Source: Chlamydiales bacterium
GTDB lineage: Bacteria; Chlamydiota; Chlamydiia; Chlamydiales; JAJFMA01
Length of the DNA: 64,000 bases
Reading direction: 5' to 3'
NCBI GenBank assembly: GCA_030679955.1
Contig: JAUXSF010000009.1
Coordinates: 1-64,000, forward strand
The notes below the pieces were generated by a model. It had not been told where the DNA came from, made no database searches, and saw only the letters and a program-made list of their open reading frames with translations. A program made the translations under genes and the position numbers. Positions 29,806 to 38,087 of the stretch are shown one piece after another (position 1 is the first letter of the stretch; the number at the start of each line of letters is the position of its first letter).

Positions 29806-30606
29806 CTATCCATTATTATTGTTATTCTCTGGAGGTGACGGAGGTGTCTTAGTATATACCCAGGGCCCTCTCCACGTGTGGGAAATCCCATTTTTGCAGA
29901 TCATCGTATATGCTCCTTGACCATCAGGCTTTCCTAAATGCCATCCACCTTTATAGGAGACGCATCCGTTTGACTCATCTACCCAAGTGCAAGTCACGTT
30001 CCCGTGAAAAGAGTTCTTTTTCCCCGAAACAGGGTTATAGGTACCTTTCATTTTGACGATACCATCACAAAAGGTACCGATCCATCTTTCCTTGTGACCC
30101 CACCAACTACCCTTAAACCAAGAGTTATCTTTATACGTGAACAGACCTCTGGACGTTTGTCCTTTACTATCAAACTCACCATCGAAGTTTCCATCGGCAT
30201 CTTCTAAGGTGCCTTTTCTAATACAGTCATCTTCCCAAACACCCTTGTAGCGATCTCCGTTGAAAGACTCGAAAGTCCCTATACCATGACGTCGACCACC
30301 TTTAACTTCCCCAGAATAAATCCCGTCTGGGTACGTGCGTGTTTCCTTGCCTGGAGAGTTTAGAGACAGGTTCATAGCACCAATGATCACGTTAAACATG
30401 GCTCTGTTTTCGTGTTGGAAGGCAAGCAAGTCTTGGCTAAGCTGCTTATTTTCTCGCATTAGCTGGAGATTCTGAGTTTCTAAGGTTTTCATTTTCTCGA
30501 GCAGGACGCTAAGCTGCAAAGTAGAGGTTGGGATTAGATTGTTCCTGCTTGTATTCTCGCGTCGAAATGGATCATTGTTATTGCCATACGAGCCGTAGTC
30601 TTCCAT
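29806..30606 (-). CDS. MORN-repeat protein, paralogue 2
   Basis: 266 residues with the same plan as paralogue 1: coiled coil (LSVLLEKMKTLETQNLQLM), RAMFNVI motif, then repeats including GIYSGEVKGGRRHGIGTF, SWFKGSWW, GTFCDGIVKMKGTY and VTCTWVDESNGCVSYKGGW. It ends in PPSPPENNNNNG. Only 23 bp separate it from paralogue 1, so they are probably co-transcribed. The upstream ribosome site is G-rich (GGGGGC) rather than canonical. Confidence 0.8.
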   Translation of the reverse strand: MEDYGSYGNNNDPFRRENTSRNNLIPTSTLQLSVLLEKMKTLETQNLQLMRENKQLSQDLLAFQHENRAMFNVIIGAMNLSLNSPGKETRTYPDGIYSGEVKGGRRHGIGTFESFNGDRYKGVWEDDCIRKGTLEDADGNFDGEFDSKGQTSRGLFTYKDNSWFKGSWWGHKERWIGTFCDGIVKMKGTYNPVSGKKNSFHGNVTCTWVDESNGCVSYKGGWHLGKPDGQGAYTMICKNGISHTWRGPWVYTKTPPSPPENNNNNG

Positions 30607-30680
30607 AAAAAGCCCCCAGTTAAAAGCGCTGAAGTATATGTCAGGAAGGACTTTCAGGCAATCAAATCAGAGAAGATACC

Positions 30681-31220
30681 TCATCGATATCCGGGTTTTA
30701 CGACTCGGTAGTAATCACCACCTGCAAATTTATCATCCTCCCACCAGCCAACCATTGACTCACCATCTTTAAATTTTTGCGTCCCGTAACCATTTCGCTT
30801 ACCATCTGAAAAGCTCCCTTCGTAAGTACCTCTGTCATCGACCAACATACCTTGACCGTGGAATTTTTCGTTAAACCAACTGCCTATGTAATAATGGCCA
30901 TTATAGTAGTTAAGGACTCCATTACCATTTAACATTCGATGTTGGATTTGTCCCCAATAGCGCCCATTTGAGTAGTTTCTTAAGCTTGTAAATGGACTTA
31001 GAACCAGTTTGAGCAGGAACAGATTCTGAGATCGGACTTTGAGTTCTAGAACAGTTATTTCGTTTCTAAGATGAGTAATAGTCGAACTCAGATGTTGAAT
31101 CATCGCAGACTCAGCAGTGGAATTAATGCGATCAGCCTCTCTTGCTGGCACATGTATCGGATGCAATGGCGGCACAAAAAGACCTGGAGGAGGAGGGTAA
31201 AGAGGATTAGTTGAATGCAC
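30681..31220 (-). CDS. MORN-repeat protein, short paralogue 3
   Basis: 179 residues. A Pro-rich start (NPLYPPPPGLFVPPLHP) precedes a coiled coil (about 40-68) and four compact MORN repeats: GRYWGQIQHRMLNGNGVL, GHYYIGSWFNEKFHGQGML, GTYEGSFSDGKRNGYGTQ and GESMVGWWEDDKFAGGDY. It lacks the FCDG block of its neighbours, so it is either a shorter form or truncated. The frame starts at a GTG (31218-31220) with no clear ribosome site, so the start is uncertain. Confidence 0.7.
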   Translation of the reverse strand: MHSTNPLYPPPPGLFVPPLHPIHVPAREADRINSTAESAMIQHLSSTITHLRNEITVLELKVRSQNLFLLKLVLSPFTSLRNYSNGRYWGQIQHRMLNGNGVLNYYNGHYYIGSWFNEKFHGQGMLVDDRGTYEGSFSDGKRNGYGTQKFKDGESMVGWWEDDKFAGGDYYRVVKPGYR

Positions 31221-31344
31221 AGCGACACCATAAGTGACTACTATTTCCCGATGCTAATAATAATTTTTATTTTAATACAAGATCGTAACGTGCTTGCGGC
31301 TCTTTCTAGATGCCAAAAGCTACTTGCAGCTAGCGCTAAGTTTG

Positions 31345-31577
31345 CGACAACCTTGCAGACGCGGGTAGAAAACTAGCCACAAGCCGATCAACACAAATGT
31401 TTGTCCAGTTTCCAGGAAGGAATCGACAAAAAGACCGCCCTGAGGCGGTTTTAAGAACTTCATTAGGATACACTATCCAAACACTGCGATAAAAAAGGTG
31501 CCGGTGATGACTCCTGAATGCTGTCTGTGCCAGCCCTTTCTCCACATAGAAAGTAAGGCGAAGAAGAGCAGTAGTCC
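31345..31577 (-). pseudogene. Decayed duplicate of the 3' end of lgt
   Basis: Read on the minus strand it aligns with lgt codons from FFALLSMWRKG to the C-terminus (intact copy at 32558-32800). The Trp of FGWRILMEF is a TAG stop here, and four codons are missing after LETGQ. It is a remnant of prolipoprotein diacylglyceryl transferase. It lies beyond the MORN gene at 31680-32474, so that gene sits between two direct repeats of the lgt 3' end. Confidence 0.92.
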
Positions 31578-31584
31578 TAACGGA

Positions 31585-31632
31585 GGGTCGATAATGCTCC
31601 AGCTATTACAAGCCAATAACTTTTATCGACCC
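31585..31632. repeat. Inverted repeat downstream of MORN paralogue 4
   Basis: gggtcgataa (31585-31594) and ttatcgaccc (31623-31632) are a perfect 10-bp pair with a 28-base loop, located between the MORN stop and the lgt remnant. It could help terminate the MORN transcript or mark a recombination junction. Confidence 0.5.
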
Positions 31633-31679
31633 CTGAAAAGGCAACTTCATTAGGCATAGATCTCAAGCATAGGCAAGTT

Positions 31680-32474
31680 TTATCTTGGAGTAACAGTTAA
31701 AGTTTCAGTTGGATTAGTCGTAGGTGGCTTGGGTGGAAGTTTATCAATTTTCCAATAGTCTTCCCAACTAATTTTATTTCCCCCCACAGTACTTGTATAG
31801 GTTCCCTTTGCGAAAAAAGGGTGCCCATTGTCCCAAAAACCATTGAACTCCACTAAACCGTTAGTCAAATCGAGAAAAGTGCAATTCACATATCCAGCTA
31901 GGAGGTCTTTGGAGTTGAAAGAACCTTCATATCTTACAAGTCCATCACAAAAAATACCGTTATCTCTCTTACCCTTTCGCCAAGTGCCTTCGAACCAGTG
32001 TCCATTTTTATAGGTTTGAACCCCTTCCTTCCGTTCTCCATTATCAAAGGTACCAATAAAGGTGCCCACAGAGTCTTTTAAGGTCCCATCAGTATATTTT
32101 TCACCTTCCCATTTTCCATTGAATGAGCTTCCATCATTAAAGATAAATTCGCCAAGAAGTTCACCCGAACGTTTCCCCTTTGAAAATTCACCAACATAAG
32201 TTCCATGCTCATATTTTTGAGCTCTAACCTCTTTTGATGTAGGGAACGCCATAATAGCATTGAACATTGCCAGGTTTGTCATATGCATTGCTGAAAGCTG
32301 CTGTCTTAGCTCGCAATTTTCTTTCTTTATGTTTGAAATCTGTGTGTCAAATCTTTCTTGTAATTCATTAAAAGCCCTCGCTTTCGCAGTACTTTTTGCA
32401 TCCCTCTTTTGAATATACTCTTGACTGATTACATGACCGCGAGCTTTCCTGTCGTTATCTACATGCCCGAACAT
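31680..32474 (-). CDS. MORN-repeat protein, paralogue 4
   Basis: 264 residues. A charged coiled coil at about 15-58 (FDTQISNIKKENCELRQQL), the shared AMFNAIM motif, then repeats GTYVGEFSKGKRSGELLGEF, SSFNGKWEGEKYTDGTL, HWFEGTWRKGKRDNGIFCDG and FNGFWDNGHPF. The tail is Pro/Thr-rich. AGGAC lies seven bases before the ATG. It is flanked by intact lgt upstream and a decayed lgt 3' end downstream, so it appears to be an insertion at the lgt 3' end. Confidence 0.82.
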   Translation of the reverse strand: MFGHVDNDRKARGHVISQEYIQKRDAKSTAKARAFNELQERFDTQISNIKKENCELRQQLSAMHMTNLAMFNAIMAFPTSKEVRAQKYEHGTYVGEFSKGKRSGELLGEFIFNDGSSFNGKWEGEKYTDGTLKDSVGTFIGTFDNGERKEGVQTYKNGHWFEGTWRKGKRDNGIFCDGLVRYEGSFNSKDLLAGYVNCTFLDLTNGLVEFNGFWDNGHPFFAKGTYTSTVGGNKISWEDYWKIDKLPPKPPTTNPTETLTVTPR

Positions 32475-32557
32475 TTGTTGTCCTCATTTTTAACTTAGTT
32501 TATTATGACCAAAAAAATCATATCAAACAAAATGAATTTGCACAACAAAAAGAAGTA

Positions 32558-33628
32558 TTATGCACAACTCGAACAATACTGTCGAAGACGCGGATAAAAA
32601 ACTAACCAGAGACCAATCACGACAAACGGGATACTTAACATTTGGCCAGTCTCAAGAAATGAGTCAGCAAAGAGGCCACCCTGAGGCGACTTTAAAAACT
32701 CCATAAGAATACGCCATCCAAACACAGCGATAAAAAACGTGCCAGCGATAACGCCTGAGTGTTGTCTGTGCCAGCCCTTTCTCCACATGGAAAGCAATGC
32801 AAAGAATAGAAATAGATAGAAGATGCCTTCATAAAGCTGCACAGGGTGTCTAGGTAGTGCAGGTCCACCCTCCCAAGGATTGCCAAAAAGGACGCCCCAA
32901 GGTAGGTCAGTAACGGTGCCGATGATTTCTTGGTTAAAGAAATTACCCAAGCGAATGAAAAACGCTGCTAAAGCAGTTGGTACCGCCAATAGATCGATCG
33001 AACGCAAGAAAGTAAAAGATGGCAACGAGCGTTTGCCAATGAGATTGTTGAAGAGGAAAATAGCGACTAAGATACCAATAGCACCACCATGACTGGCTAA
33101 GCCTCCCTCCCATATCTTAGGAATATCGCTCAGATGATGGCGATAGTAGTCCCAACCATAAAAGAAGACATGTCCTAGCCTTGCACCAATGATGGCCCCG
33201 GCAACCACAAACCAACAGCCTTTATCAACCATTGAAAATGCGACGTCGTTGATAGGCATGACGATGTTAGGAAGTAAAGTCTCAAGGGTGGATCGATCAT
33301 AAGTACGAATCAGTGCAGCGCAGATCTCTTCTTTGGTAGCTTTAGATAGATCGAGCGTTCTGGTTACGCGATGAAGTGGATCTATAGGGTTGTTAGAAGC
33401 TGCTTGCAACTTCTCCATCAACGCCTTCCACTTAGCGATATGCGCAGGAGTAAAGCTGCCGTCTATGCGCAATTCGCGGGTAATCAGCTTAATCATGATA
33501 GCGTAACCCATGATGAAGCCTAGGGCAAATAACACCCCATACCACCCCAAGGGCCTATCTATGACAGGAAGTGAGTAGTTGAAGATATACGGCGATGGGT
33601 TCCAATAAAAATACGCTACCAAAGACAT
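32558..33628 (-). CDS. lgt: Prolipoprotein diacylglyceryl transferase
   Basis: 356 residues, polytopic inner-membrane enzyme that adds diacylglycerol to the lipobox Cys. Conserved segments are GARLGHVFFYGWDYY, WEGGLASHGGAIG, RLGNFFNQEIIG (signature) and PRHPVQLYEG. About 80 residues between the first helices and GARLGH (from about 50 to 135) form an insert not present in short bacterial forms. The 3' end is duplicated and decayed at 31345-31577. In Chlamydia lgt lies beside yidC; here four MORN genes separate them. Confidence 0.95.
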   Translation of the reverse strand: MSLVAYFYWNPSPYIFNYSLPVIDRPLGWYGVLFALGFIMGYAIMIKLITRELRIDGSFTPAHIAKWKALMEKLQAASNNPIDPLHRVTRTLDLSKATKEEICAALIRTYDRSTLETLLPNIVMPINDVAFSMVDKGCWFVVAGAIIGARLGHVFFYGWDYYRHHLSDIPKIWEGGLASHGGAIGILVAIFLFNNLIGKRSLPSFTFLRSIDLLAVPTALAAFFIRLGNFFNQEIIGTVTDLPWGVLFGNPWEGGPALPRHPVQLYEGIFYLFLFFALLSMWRKGWHRQHSGVIAGTFFIAVFGWRILMEFLKSPQGGLFADSFLETGQMLSIPFVVIGLWLVFYPRLRQYCSSCA

Positions 33629-33701
33629 AACAGGCGGCTCCTAAATCACTGTTAAGATGTTCCAGTGTACGGATTTAGGACCGCCTTTGCAAGAAGGACT
33701 A

Positions 33702-34160
33702 TTATTTTTTAGAGCTAGAGCAGGAGTTTAGGCATATGCCTGCATCTTTCTCATGAACTATCTCATGCCATTTAGACACTTTATCTTCCTCGATAGTCAG
33801 GAAGGCTGCCACTAGCAGCGCCTGCTTTTTATTATTTTTGTCCGTTACATTCATTGTATAATGAATCGCGATTCTATTTTGATCAACCAAAGGAGGTTCT
33901 TCGAATTTGCTAAATTCAATTGTAGGATACTCTGCTTTGATCTTTTGCATGCGTTCCTGCAATTGATTCAGATTCTGTGCTGCGCTCTTGTTTTCGTTAG
34001 CTGTCAGCTGAAAATCTGGAGCAAAATACTTGCTCAACTTAGCTTGATCTGGCTTAGCGTTAGGACGTCCGATCTCGTTTAATACATTAAAAATACCGTC
34101 GAGAAGTGTCTTAACTTGCTTAGCTTCTAACGTATTACCTTTAGTAGTAGATGTAGCCAT
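33702..34160 (-). CDS. NTF2/SnoaL-like small protein, function unknown
   Basis: 152 residues. A helical N-terminal half with YFAPDFQLTAN is followed by strands (NRIAIHYTMNVTD; QALLVAAFLTIEEDKVSKWHEIVH), a pattern typical of the SnoaL/NTF2-like cone fold used by many small enzymes and binding proteins. There is no signal peptide. The C-terminus has two Cys residues and a Ser/Lys tail. GGGAGG lies seven bases before the ATG, a strong site. Genuine gene, but the fold call is by pattern only and the function is unknown. Confidence 0.6.
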   Translation of the reverse strand: MATSTTKGNTLEAKQVKTLLDGIFNVLNEIGRPNAKPDQAKLSKYFAPDFQLTANENKSAAQNLNQLQERMQKIKAEYPTIEFSKFEEPPLVDQNRIAIHYTMNVTDKNNKKQALLVAAFLTIEEDKVSKWHEIVHEKDAGICLNSCSSSKK

Positions 34161-34323
34161 TCAGAACCTCCCTCATTTTTACCCAGAGTGGGCATTACCT
34201 TCACTTTAAGGAATGGGGCGATTAAATAGGAAGGAATGGACGAAATTGATTTCTATTCAACTTATAATTAAGAATTTACATAACTCATTGATAAAAGATC
34301 TCTTTTCTTCTGGCTTCCGCCAG

Positions 34324-34362
34324 ACAAAAAAAAAGTCCTGACGATGAGACATCGTCAGGACT
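34324..34362 (-). terminator. Rho-independent terminator of tRNA-Pro
   Basis: On the minus strand, directly after the tRNA, agtcctgacgatg pairs with catcgtcaggact around a three-base loop, followed by nine T residues. A near-perfect 13-bp stem with a long T-run is a textbook terminator. Confidence 0.92.
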
Positions 34363-34365
34363 GGA

Positions 34366-34440
34366 TCGGAGTAGAGGGATTCGAACCCCCGACCTACTGC
34401 TCCCAAAGCAGCCGCGCTAGCCAAGCTGCGCTATACTCCG
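34366..34440 (-). tRNA. tRNA-Pro (anticodon TGG)
   Basis: The minus strand folds as a cloverleaf: acceptor CGGAGTA/TACTCCG, D arm with AGC..GGCTA, anticodon stem GCTGC/GCAGT with loop TTTGGGA giving anticodon TGG, and T arm GGGGGTTCGAATCCC. The discriminator base is A and CCA is not encoded. A terminator follows at once. Confidence 0.95.
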
Positions 34441-34530
34441 TTACATATGTGGGTATAAAGTATCATAGGTCGGAAATTTCTTCACACAAAAAATGCGTTT
34501 TTGACAGCACTTTCGCAAAAAGGCAGGATT

Positions 34531-34686
34531 TTTTTTGCCACAGAGGCACAGAGACACAGAGAAGGAACAGAGGGGAACAGCTTCGTATATTACCTTTATA
34601 CTGCTAGCAGCATATTGTGGAGTCTTTTGAGAATTAAAATGTTTTGCCTAAGCAAAATATCTTGTTCCCCCTGTGGTAAAAAAGAA
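34531..34686. repeat. Loose inverted repeat with CACAGAGGCACAGAG array, beside ahcY end
   Basis: ttttttttgccacagaggca at 34530-34549 is partly mirrored by ccccctgtggtaaaaaagaa near 34668, and the left part carries short direct repeats (cacagagg, cacagaga, cacagaga). Arrays of this type recur in many bacterial genomes. The right arm lies directly after the ahcY stop codon, where the conserved coding tail should be. Confidence 0.5.
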
Positions 34687-34692
34687 AAAAAG

Positions 34693-35940
34693 CTAACTAA
34701 GGTAGCTAACTTGCTCGGGTAATAGCTTTGTCAGGTGGGCGCCGAGGGCTTCGAGGTGTAACCTTGAGACCTCTTCGTCAATAGAGCGCGGCAACGAATA
34801 AACGCCTATTGGATAGCGCTCAGGATTCGTCCACAACTGAATTTGTGCAAGTACCTGAAGGGAAAAGGAGTTAGACATGACAAAAGAGGGATGTCCCTCG
34901 GCACACCCTAGGTTGACCAACCGACCTTTTGCAAGTAGCAGCAAGCGCTTATCTCCCACTTCATAGCACTCCACCATCCCAGGACGGACTATCTCATGCT
35001 TGAATTGCTGCAACCACTCGACATCTATCTCTGAATCAAAGTGGCCTATGTTGCATAGTATTGCTGCGTCTTTCATGACTTTCATATGCTCAGGACGGAT
35101 AACTGAGCAGCAACCAGTTGCTGTGACAAACAGATCGGCTACTGGAGCTGCCTCTTCCATTGTAACCACTTGGTATCCCTGCATGACAGCTTGATAAGCT
35201 CGGATGGGGTCAACTTCTGTCACCAGTACTCGAGCACCAAAGGCAGAAAGAGCCTCTACGCATCCCCTTCCGACGTCTCCGTAACCAGCGACGACGGTAG
35301 TTTTACCCGCAATCATAAAGCTTGTGGCGCGCTTGATACCGTCTACAAGCGACTCACGGCAGCCTAAATAATTATCAAACTGCGACTTGGTGATCGCACT
35401 ATTAATATCAAAAGCTGGAAAACCCAAAGTTCCGAGGCGCTCACGCTTGCGTAGCTGGCGGACCCCTGTGGTAGTCTCTTCTGAAAGTCCTCTAATACCA
35501 CTGACGAGTTCGGGACGCTTATTTTGAATATACTCGCTGAGATCACCACCGTCGTCGATCAGCATGTTGACAGGCTCTCCGGGAAAGTTCACGGCTTGCT
35601 CTATACACCAGTCGTACTCCTGCAAGGACATGCCCTTCCACGCAAAAACAGGGATTCCAGCCTCGGCAATAGCCGCTGCAGCATGATCCTGAGTGCTGAA
35701 TATATTGCAAGAGCACCATCTGACAGAGGCTCCGAGCGCTGTGAGTGTCTCAATCAGTACGGCTGCCTGGATAGTCATATGGAGGCAACCGACAATGCGT
35801 GTACCTCGCAGTGGCTGAGAGGCTTGATAGCGCTCTCTCAGGGTCATCAGACCCGGCATTTCCTTTTCGGCCAGGGAAATTTCTCTACGCCCCCAATGAG
35901 CTAGATCGGCTCCTAGAGCTACTTTGTAATCCAACTCCAT
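34693..35940 (-). CDS. ahcY: S-adenosylhomocysteine hydrolase lacking its C-terminal tail
   Basis: 415 residues. Splits S-adenosylhomocysteine into adenosine and homocysteine using bound NAD. Family motifs: [48 protein letters not shown], the NAD Rossmann site [11 protein letters not shown], and GHFDSEIDV. The usual end (a Lys-Pro-x-His-Tyr-Arg-Tyr tail) is missing: the frame stops after [10 protein letters not shown]. That tail normally reaches into the NAD site of the neighbouring subunit. Non-coding repeat-like DNA follows the stop. The protein may be impaired or may be compensated; this cannot be decided here. The gene follows the small membrane protein by seven bases. Confidence 0.93.
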   Translation of the reverse strand: MELDYKVALGADLAHWGRREISLAEKEMPGLMTLRERYQASQPLRGTRIVGCLHMTIQAAVLIETLTALGASVRWCSCNIFSTQDHAAAAIAEAGIPVFAWKGMSLQEYDWCIEQAVNFPGEPVNMLIDDGGDLSEYIQNKRPELVSGIRGLSEETTTGVRQLRKRERLGTLGFPAFDINSAITKSQFDNYLGCRESLVDGIKRATSFMIAGKTTVVAGYGDVGRGCVEALSAFGARVLVTEVDPIRAYQAVMQGYQVVTMEEAAPVADLFVTATGCCSVIRPEHMKVMKDAAILCNIGHFDSEIDVEWLQQFKHEIVRPGMVECYEVGDKRLLLLAKGRLVNLGCAEGHPSFVMSNSFSLQVLAQIQLWTNPERYPIGVYSLPRSIDEEVSRLHLEALGAHLTKLLPEQVSYLS

Positions 35941-35947
35941 AAAAATC

Positions 35948-36352
35948 CTACCTGCATAAGCGCAACCAAAAAGCCGTAATTAAGCCCCATAATAGGTTGA
36001 AGAGGATCACAAAGTAAGGAGTGTTATCACCTAGCTTAAAACCAAAAAGGCCTTCGCTTGTCACAAGTGGGAAAAAGATAAAGAATTGAGCTAGAATGGG
36101 AACGATGCTGAAAGCAGCGCCTCGCAAAAACCAGGAGACTCTCTCCAGCCAAGGTAGCGCAAACAACAGACCGAAAATACCGCCCCAAACGACGCGTTGA
36201 TAGATCCAGGGGGCACACAAGGTTGGGGCCATCTTCACCCCGTATTCCTGCATTAAGCCCAAAGCGCCGCAAAGATATAAAATGAGTCCGCTAATAATGC
36301 CGCCAACACTGCCGGCAGCAAAACATAGTGAGATTTTTGTAGGACCTTTCAT
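35948..36352 (-). CDS. Four-helix inner-membrane protein, unknown
   Basis: 134 residues with four hydrophobic segments (about 8-30, 50-68, 78-98, 108-130). No family recognised. Its ATG overlaps the stop of the dnaA paralogue by four bases (36349-36352), and ahcY follows seven bases after its stop, so the three are probably one transcript. Two short GxxxG-like stretches in helix 1 (GSVGGIISG) could pack helices. Function unknown. Confidence 0.65.
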   Translation of the reverse strand: MKGPTKISLCFAAGSVGGIISGLILYLCGALGLMQEYGVKMAPTLCAPWIYQRVVWGGIFGLLFALPWLERVSWFLRGAAFSIVPILAQFFIFFPLVTSEGLFGFKLGDNTPYFVILFNLLWGLITAFWLRLCR

Positions 36353-37749
36353 GATGAGTATGTGTGTAGTTTTTTCGTGATGGCACTGAGATCGGACAAC
36401 AAGTCACTATCTGGAGAAGATAGGTCCTTATGTACTTTACGAATGCCTGACATCACTGTTGAGTGGTCGCGCTTAAAGTAATCACCTATCTTGGCGAATG
36501 ACATCTTAAGGTTTTGACGGCACAAGAACATAGCTACCTGGCGTGGAGTTACAAACTCCCTGCTCTGGCTCTTGCCAAAGATGTCTTCAAGCCTAATACC
36601 ATAAGATTCAGCAACGGCTTGAACTATCCTTTCGGGGCGTAGTGCCTGGCGATCTTCTTCATCTATTAGGTCCTGAAGGATATCGCGTACAGATGCTGCA
36701 CTAAGGTTAGCGCTGACAGATGCTCGCCGCATGCCTTCATCACCTAAATGAGTGCGAAGAGCCAAAGCCTCTAATGCCGCACAAATAGCTTTGGGGCTGC
36801 TCGAGAAGGTCTTGCACAGAAACTCTTGAACCTTGCTGGAGACCTCAAAACCCATCGCACTGCTTTTTTTGCGAAGGACATGAAGGTATTCTTCCTCTTT
36901 AATAGCCTCTAGAGGCATCACAAGACCCCATTCAAAGCGGCTAACCAACCTTGGTTCAATAAGGTGCAGCTCTTGTGGCGCACAGTTTGAGCTCAGAATG
37001 ATCTGCTTGCCTTCAAGGTGGAGTGTATTAAAGGTGTGAAAGAGTTCTTCTTGAGTGGAGCTTTTACGAGAGAAGACGTGAATATCATCGAGAATTAATA
37101 CATCGCGGTTTCGGTAGTAGCGTCTAAAGGCCGCCATTTCCCCTGCACGAATCGCTTGTACAACGTGCTCCGTGAATGTTTCGGCCCGCGTATATATCAC
37201 ATCCAAGCCCCTGGCAGATAACGCATGCGCTGTTGCGGAAAGGAGGTGCGTCTTACCCGTCCCAGAAGGCCCGTAAATGTATATAGGATTGAAAATTGCT
37301 AATTGTGAATCCGTATGGCTGCTTGAATGGTGATCCAAAGGCAATCCAGCTACTTCACACAAAATCTTATGCGCTAACAAATTACTTTCTGACACAACAA
37401 GATTGTCGAAGGTGCAGTGTGGATCGTAATCCTCTACAACCAGGTTGAACTCTGATTTCTCTTTTTCTGTCTTTGCTTTACGGGTTTTATCGCTCTTGCC
37501 TTTCTTAGCAGCAATGCCGCCAACTTCAAGGTGAACTTGAATAGGTCGCTGATTGTTATTCAACAATCCCTTAGCGACCTTAGCTCTCATATGCTCCTCA
37601 AACCATAATATTTGGAAAGAGTCACGAGCTTCTAGATAGAGATTTGCCGCATCGTAATCTTTAATACGAAGCGTGCGCAACCACTTGCGTACAGTGTCTG
37701 CACCCAAGTCTTGCTCTTGTAAAAGAAGAAACTTCTCCCAAGCTTGCAT
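36349..37749 (-). CDS. dnaA: DnaA paralogue, replication initiator
   Basis: 466 residues, all four DnaA domains. Domain I is the helical N-terminus (WEKFLLLQEQDLGADTVRKWL); a Lys-rich linker is at about 82-100. The AAA+ module has P-loop IYGPSGTGKTHLL and Walker B VLILDDIHVF. Domain IV ends with the DNA-binding signature FAKIGDYFKRDHSTVMSGIRKV. Chlamydiae carry two DnaA-type proteins; this one sits near yidC and lgt, as CT250 does. I see no cluster of DnaA boxes in the 338 bp upstream, so there is no evidence that the origin is here. Confidence 0.93.
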   Translation of the reverse strand: MQAWEKFLLLQEQDLGADTVRKWLRTLRIKDYDAANLYLEARDSFQILWFEEHMRAKVAKGLLNNNQRPIQVHLEVGGIAAKKGKSDKTRKAKTEKEKSEFNLVVEDYDPHCTFDNLVVSESNLLAHKILCEVAGLPLDHHSSSHTDSQLAIFNPIYIYGPSGTGKTHLLSATAHALSARGLDVIYTRAETFTEHVVQAIRAGEMAAFRRYYRNRDVLILDDIHVFSRKSSTQEELFHTFNTLHLEGKQIILSSNCAPQELHLIEPRLVSRFEWGLVMPLEAIKEEEYLHVLRKKSSAMGFEVSSKVQEFLCKTFSSSPKAICAALEALALRTHLGDEGMRRASVSANLSAASVRDILQDLIDEEDRQALRPERIVQAVAESYGIRLEDIFGKSQSREFVTPRQVAMFLCRQNLKMSFAKIGDYFKRDHSTVMSGIRKVHKDLSSPDSDLLSDLSAITKKLHTYSS

Positions 37750-37848
37750 AGGCTACGTTTCTAGGCTCCCCTTAGTAAATAGCGGCATTGTGCAAAATTA
37801 CCATCACAATTGCAAGCAAGAATAATCTCATCACACTCAGATTTATTT

Positions 37849-37922
37849 TTAACGCAAAGAACGCAAAGAACCAAAGGCCGAAGAAGGGAAATTATTTTCT
37901 CCCTCCGCGCTTTGCTTAAAAA
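37849..37922. repeat. Imperfect inverted repeat, AACGCAAAG family
   Basis: ttaacgcaaagaacgcaaag at the left is loosely mirrored by gcgctttgcttaaa at the right. It is the most decayed of three such elements; the others, at 57762-57849 and 60859-60933, are nearly perfect. Confidence 0.55.
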
Positions 37923-37992
37923 ACCCTCTCCTTAGCAACCTAATACGTAAATTGCTAAAATCATTGGTTTTCAGGCGCCAACAGGAACGAAT

Positions 37993-38019
37993 TCAGCAGT
38001 CTCCTCTTTTGAGTGCTAA
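37993..38019 (+). promoter_or_regulatory. CIRCE operator upstream of hrcA, one half degenerate
   Basis: The consensus is TTAGCACTC-N9-GAGTGCTAA. The right half is perfect (38011-38019); the left half is tcagcagtc (37993-38001), seven of nine. It lies seven bases upstream of the -35 box of the hrcA promoter. HrcA binding here would give autoregulation of the hrcA-grpE-dnaK operon. Confidence 0.9.
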
Positions 38020-38025
38020 ATATTA

Positions 38026-38055
38026 TTGACTCCTTTACGACTTTTCGCCTATAAT
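38026..38055 (+). promoter_or_regulatory. Housekeeping-type promoter of hrcA-grpE-dnaK
   Basis: TTGACT (38026-38031), an 18-base spacer and a perfect TATAAT (38050-38055) stand 33 bases before the hrcA start. Position relative to CIRCE supports it. Confidence 0.85.
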
Positions 38056-38087
38056 GAGACCATAGAGACAATAGGAGACTTACTACT

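Noticed and set aside
37750-38087. Possible replication origin upstream of the dnaA paralogue
   Set aside because: No cluster of TTATCCACA-type boxes is seen; the stretch is explained by an inverted repeat, CIRCE and the hrcA promoter.
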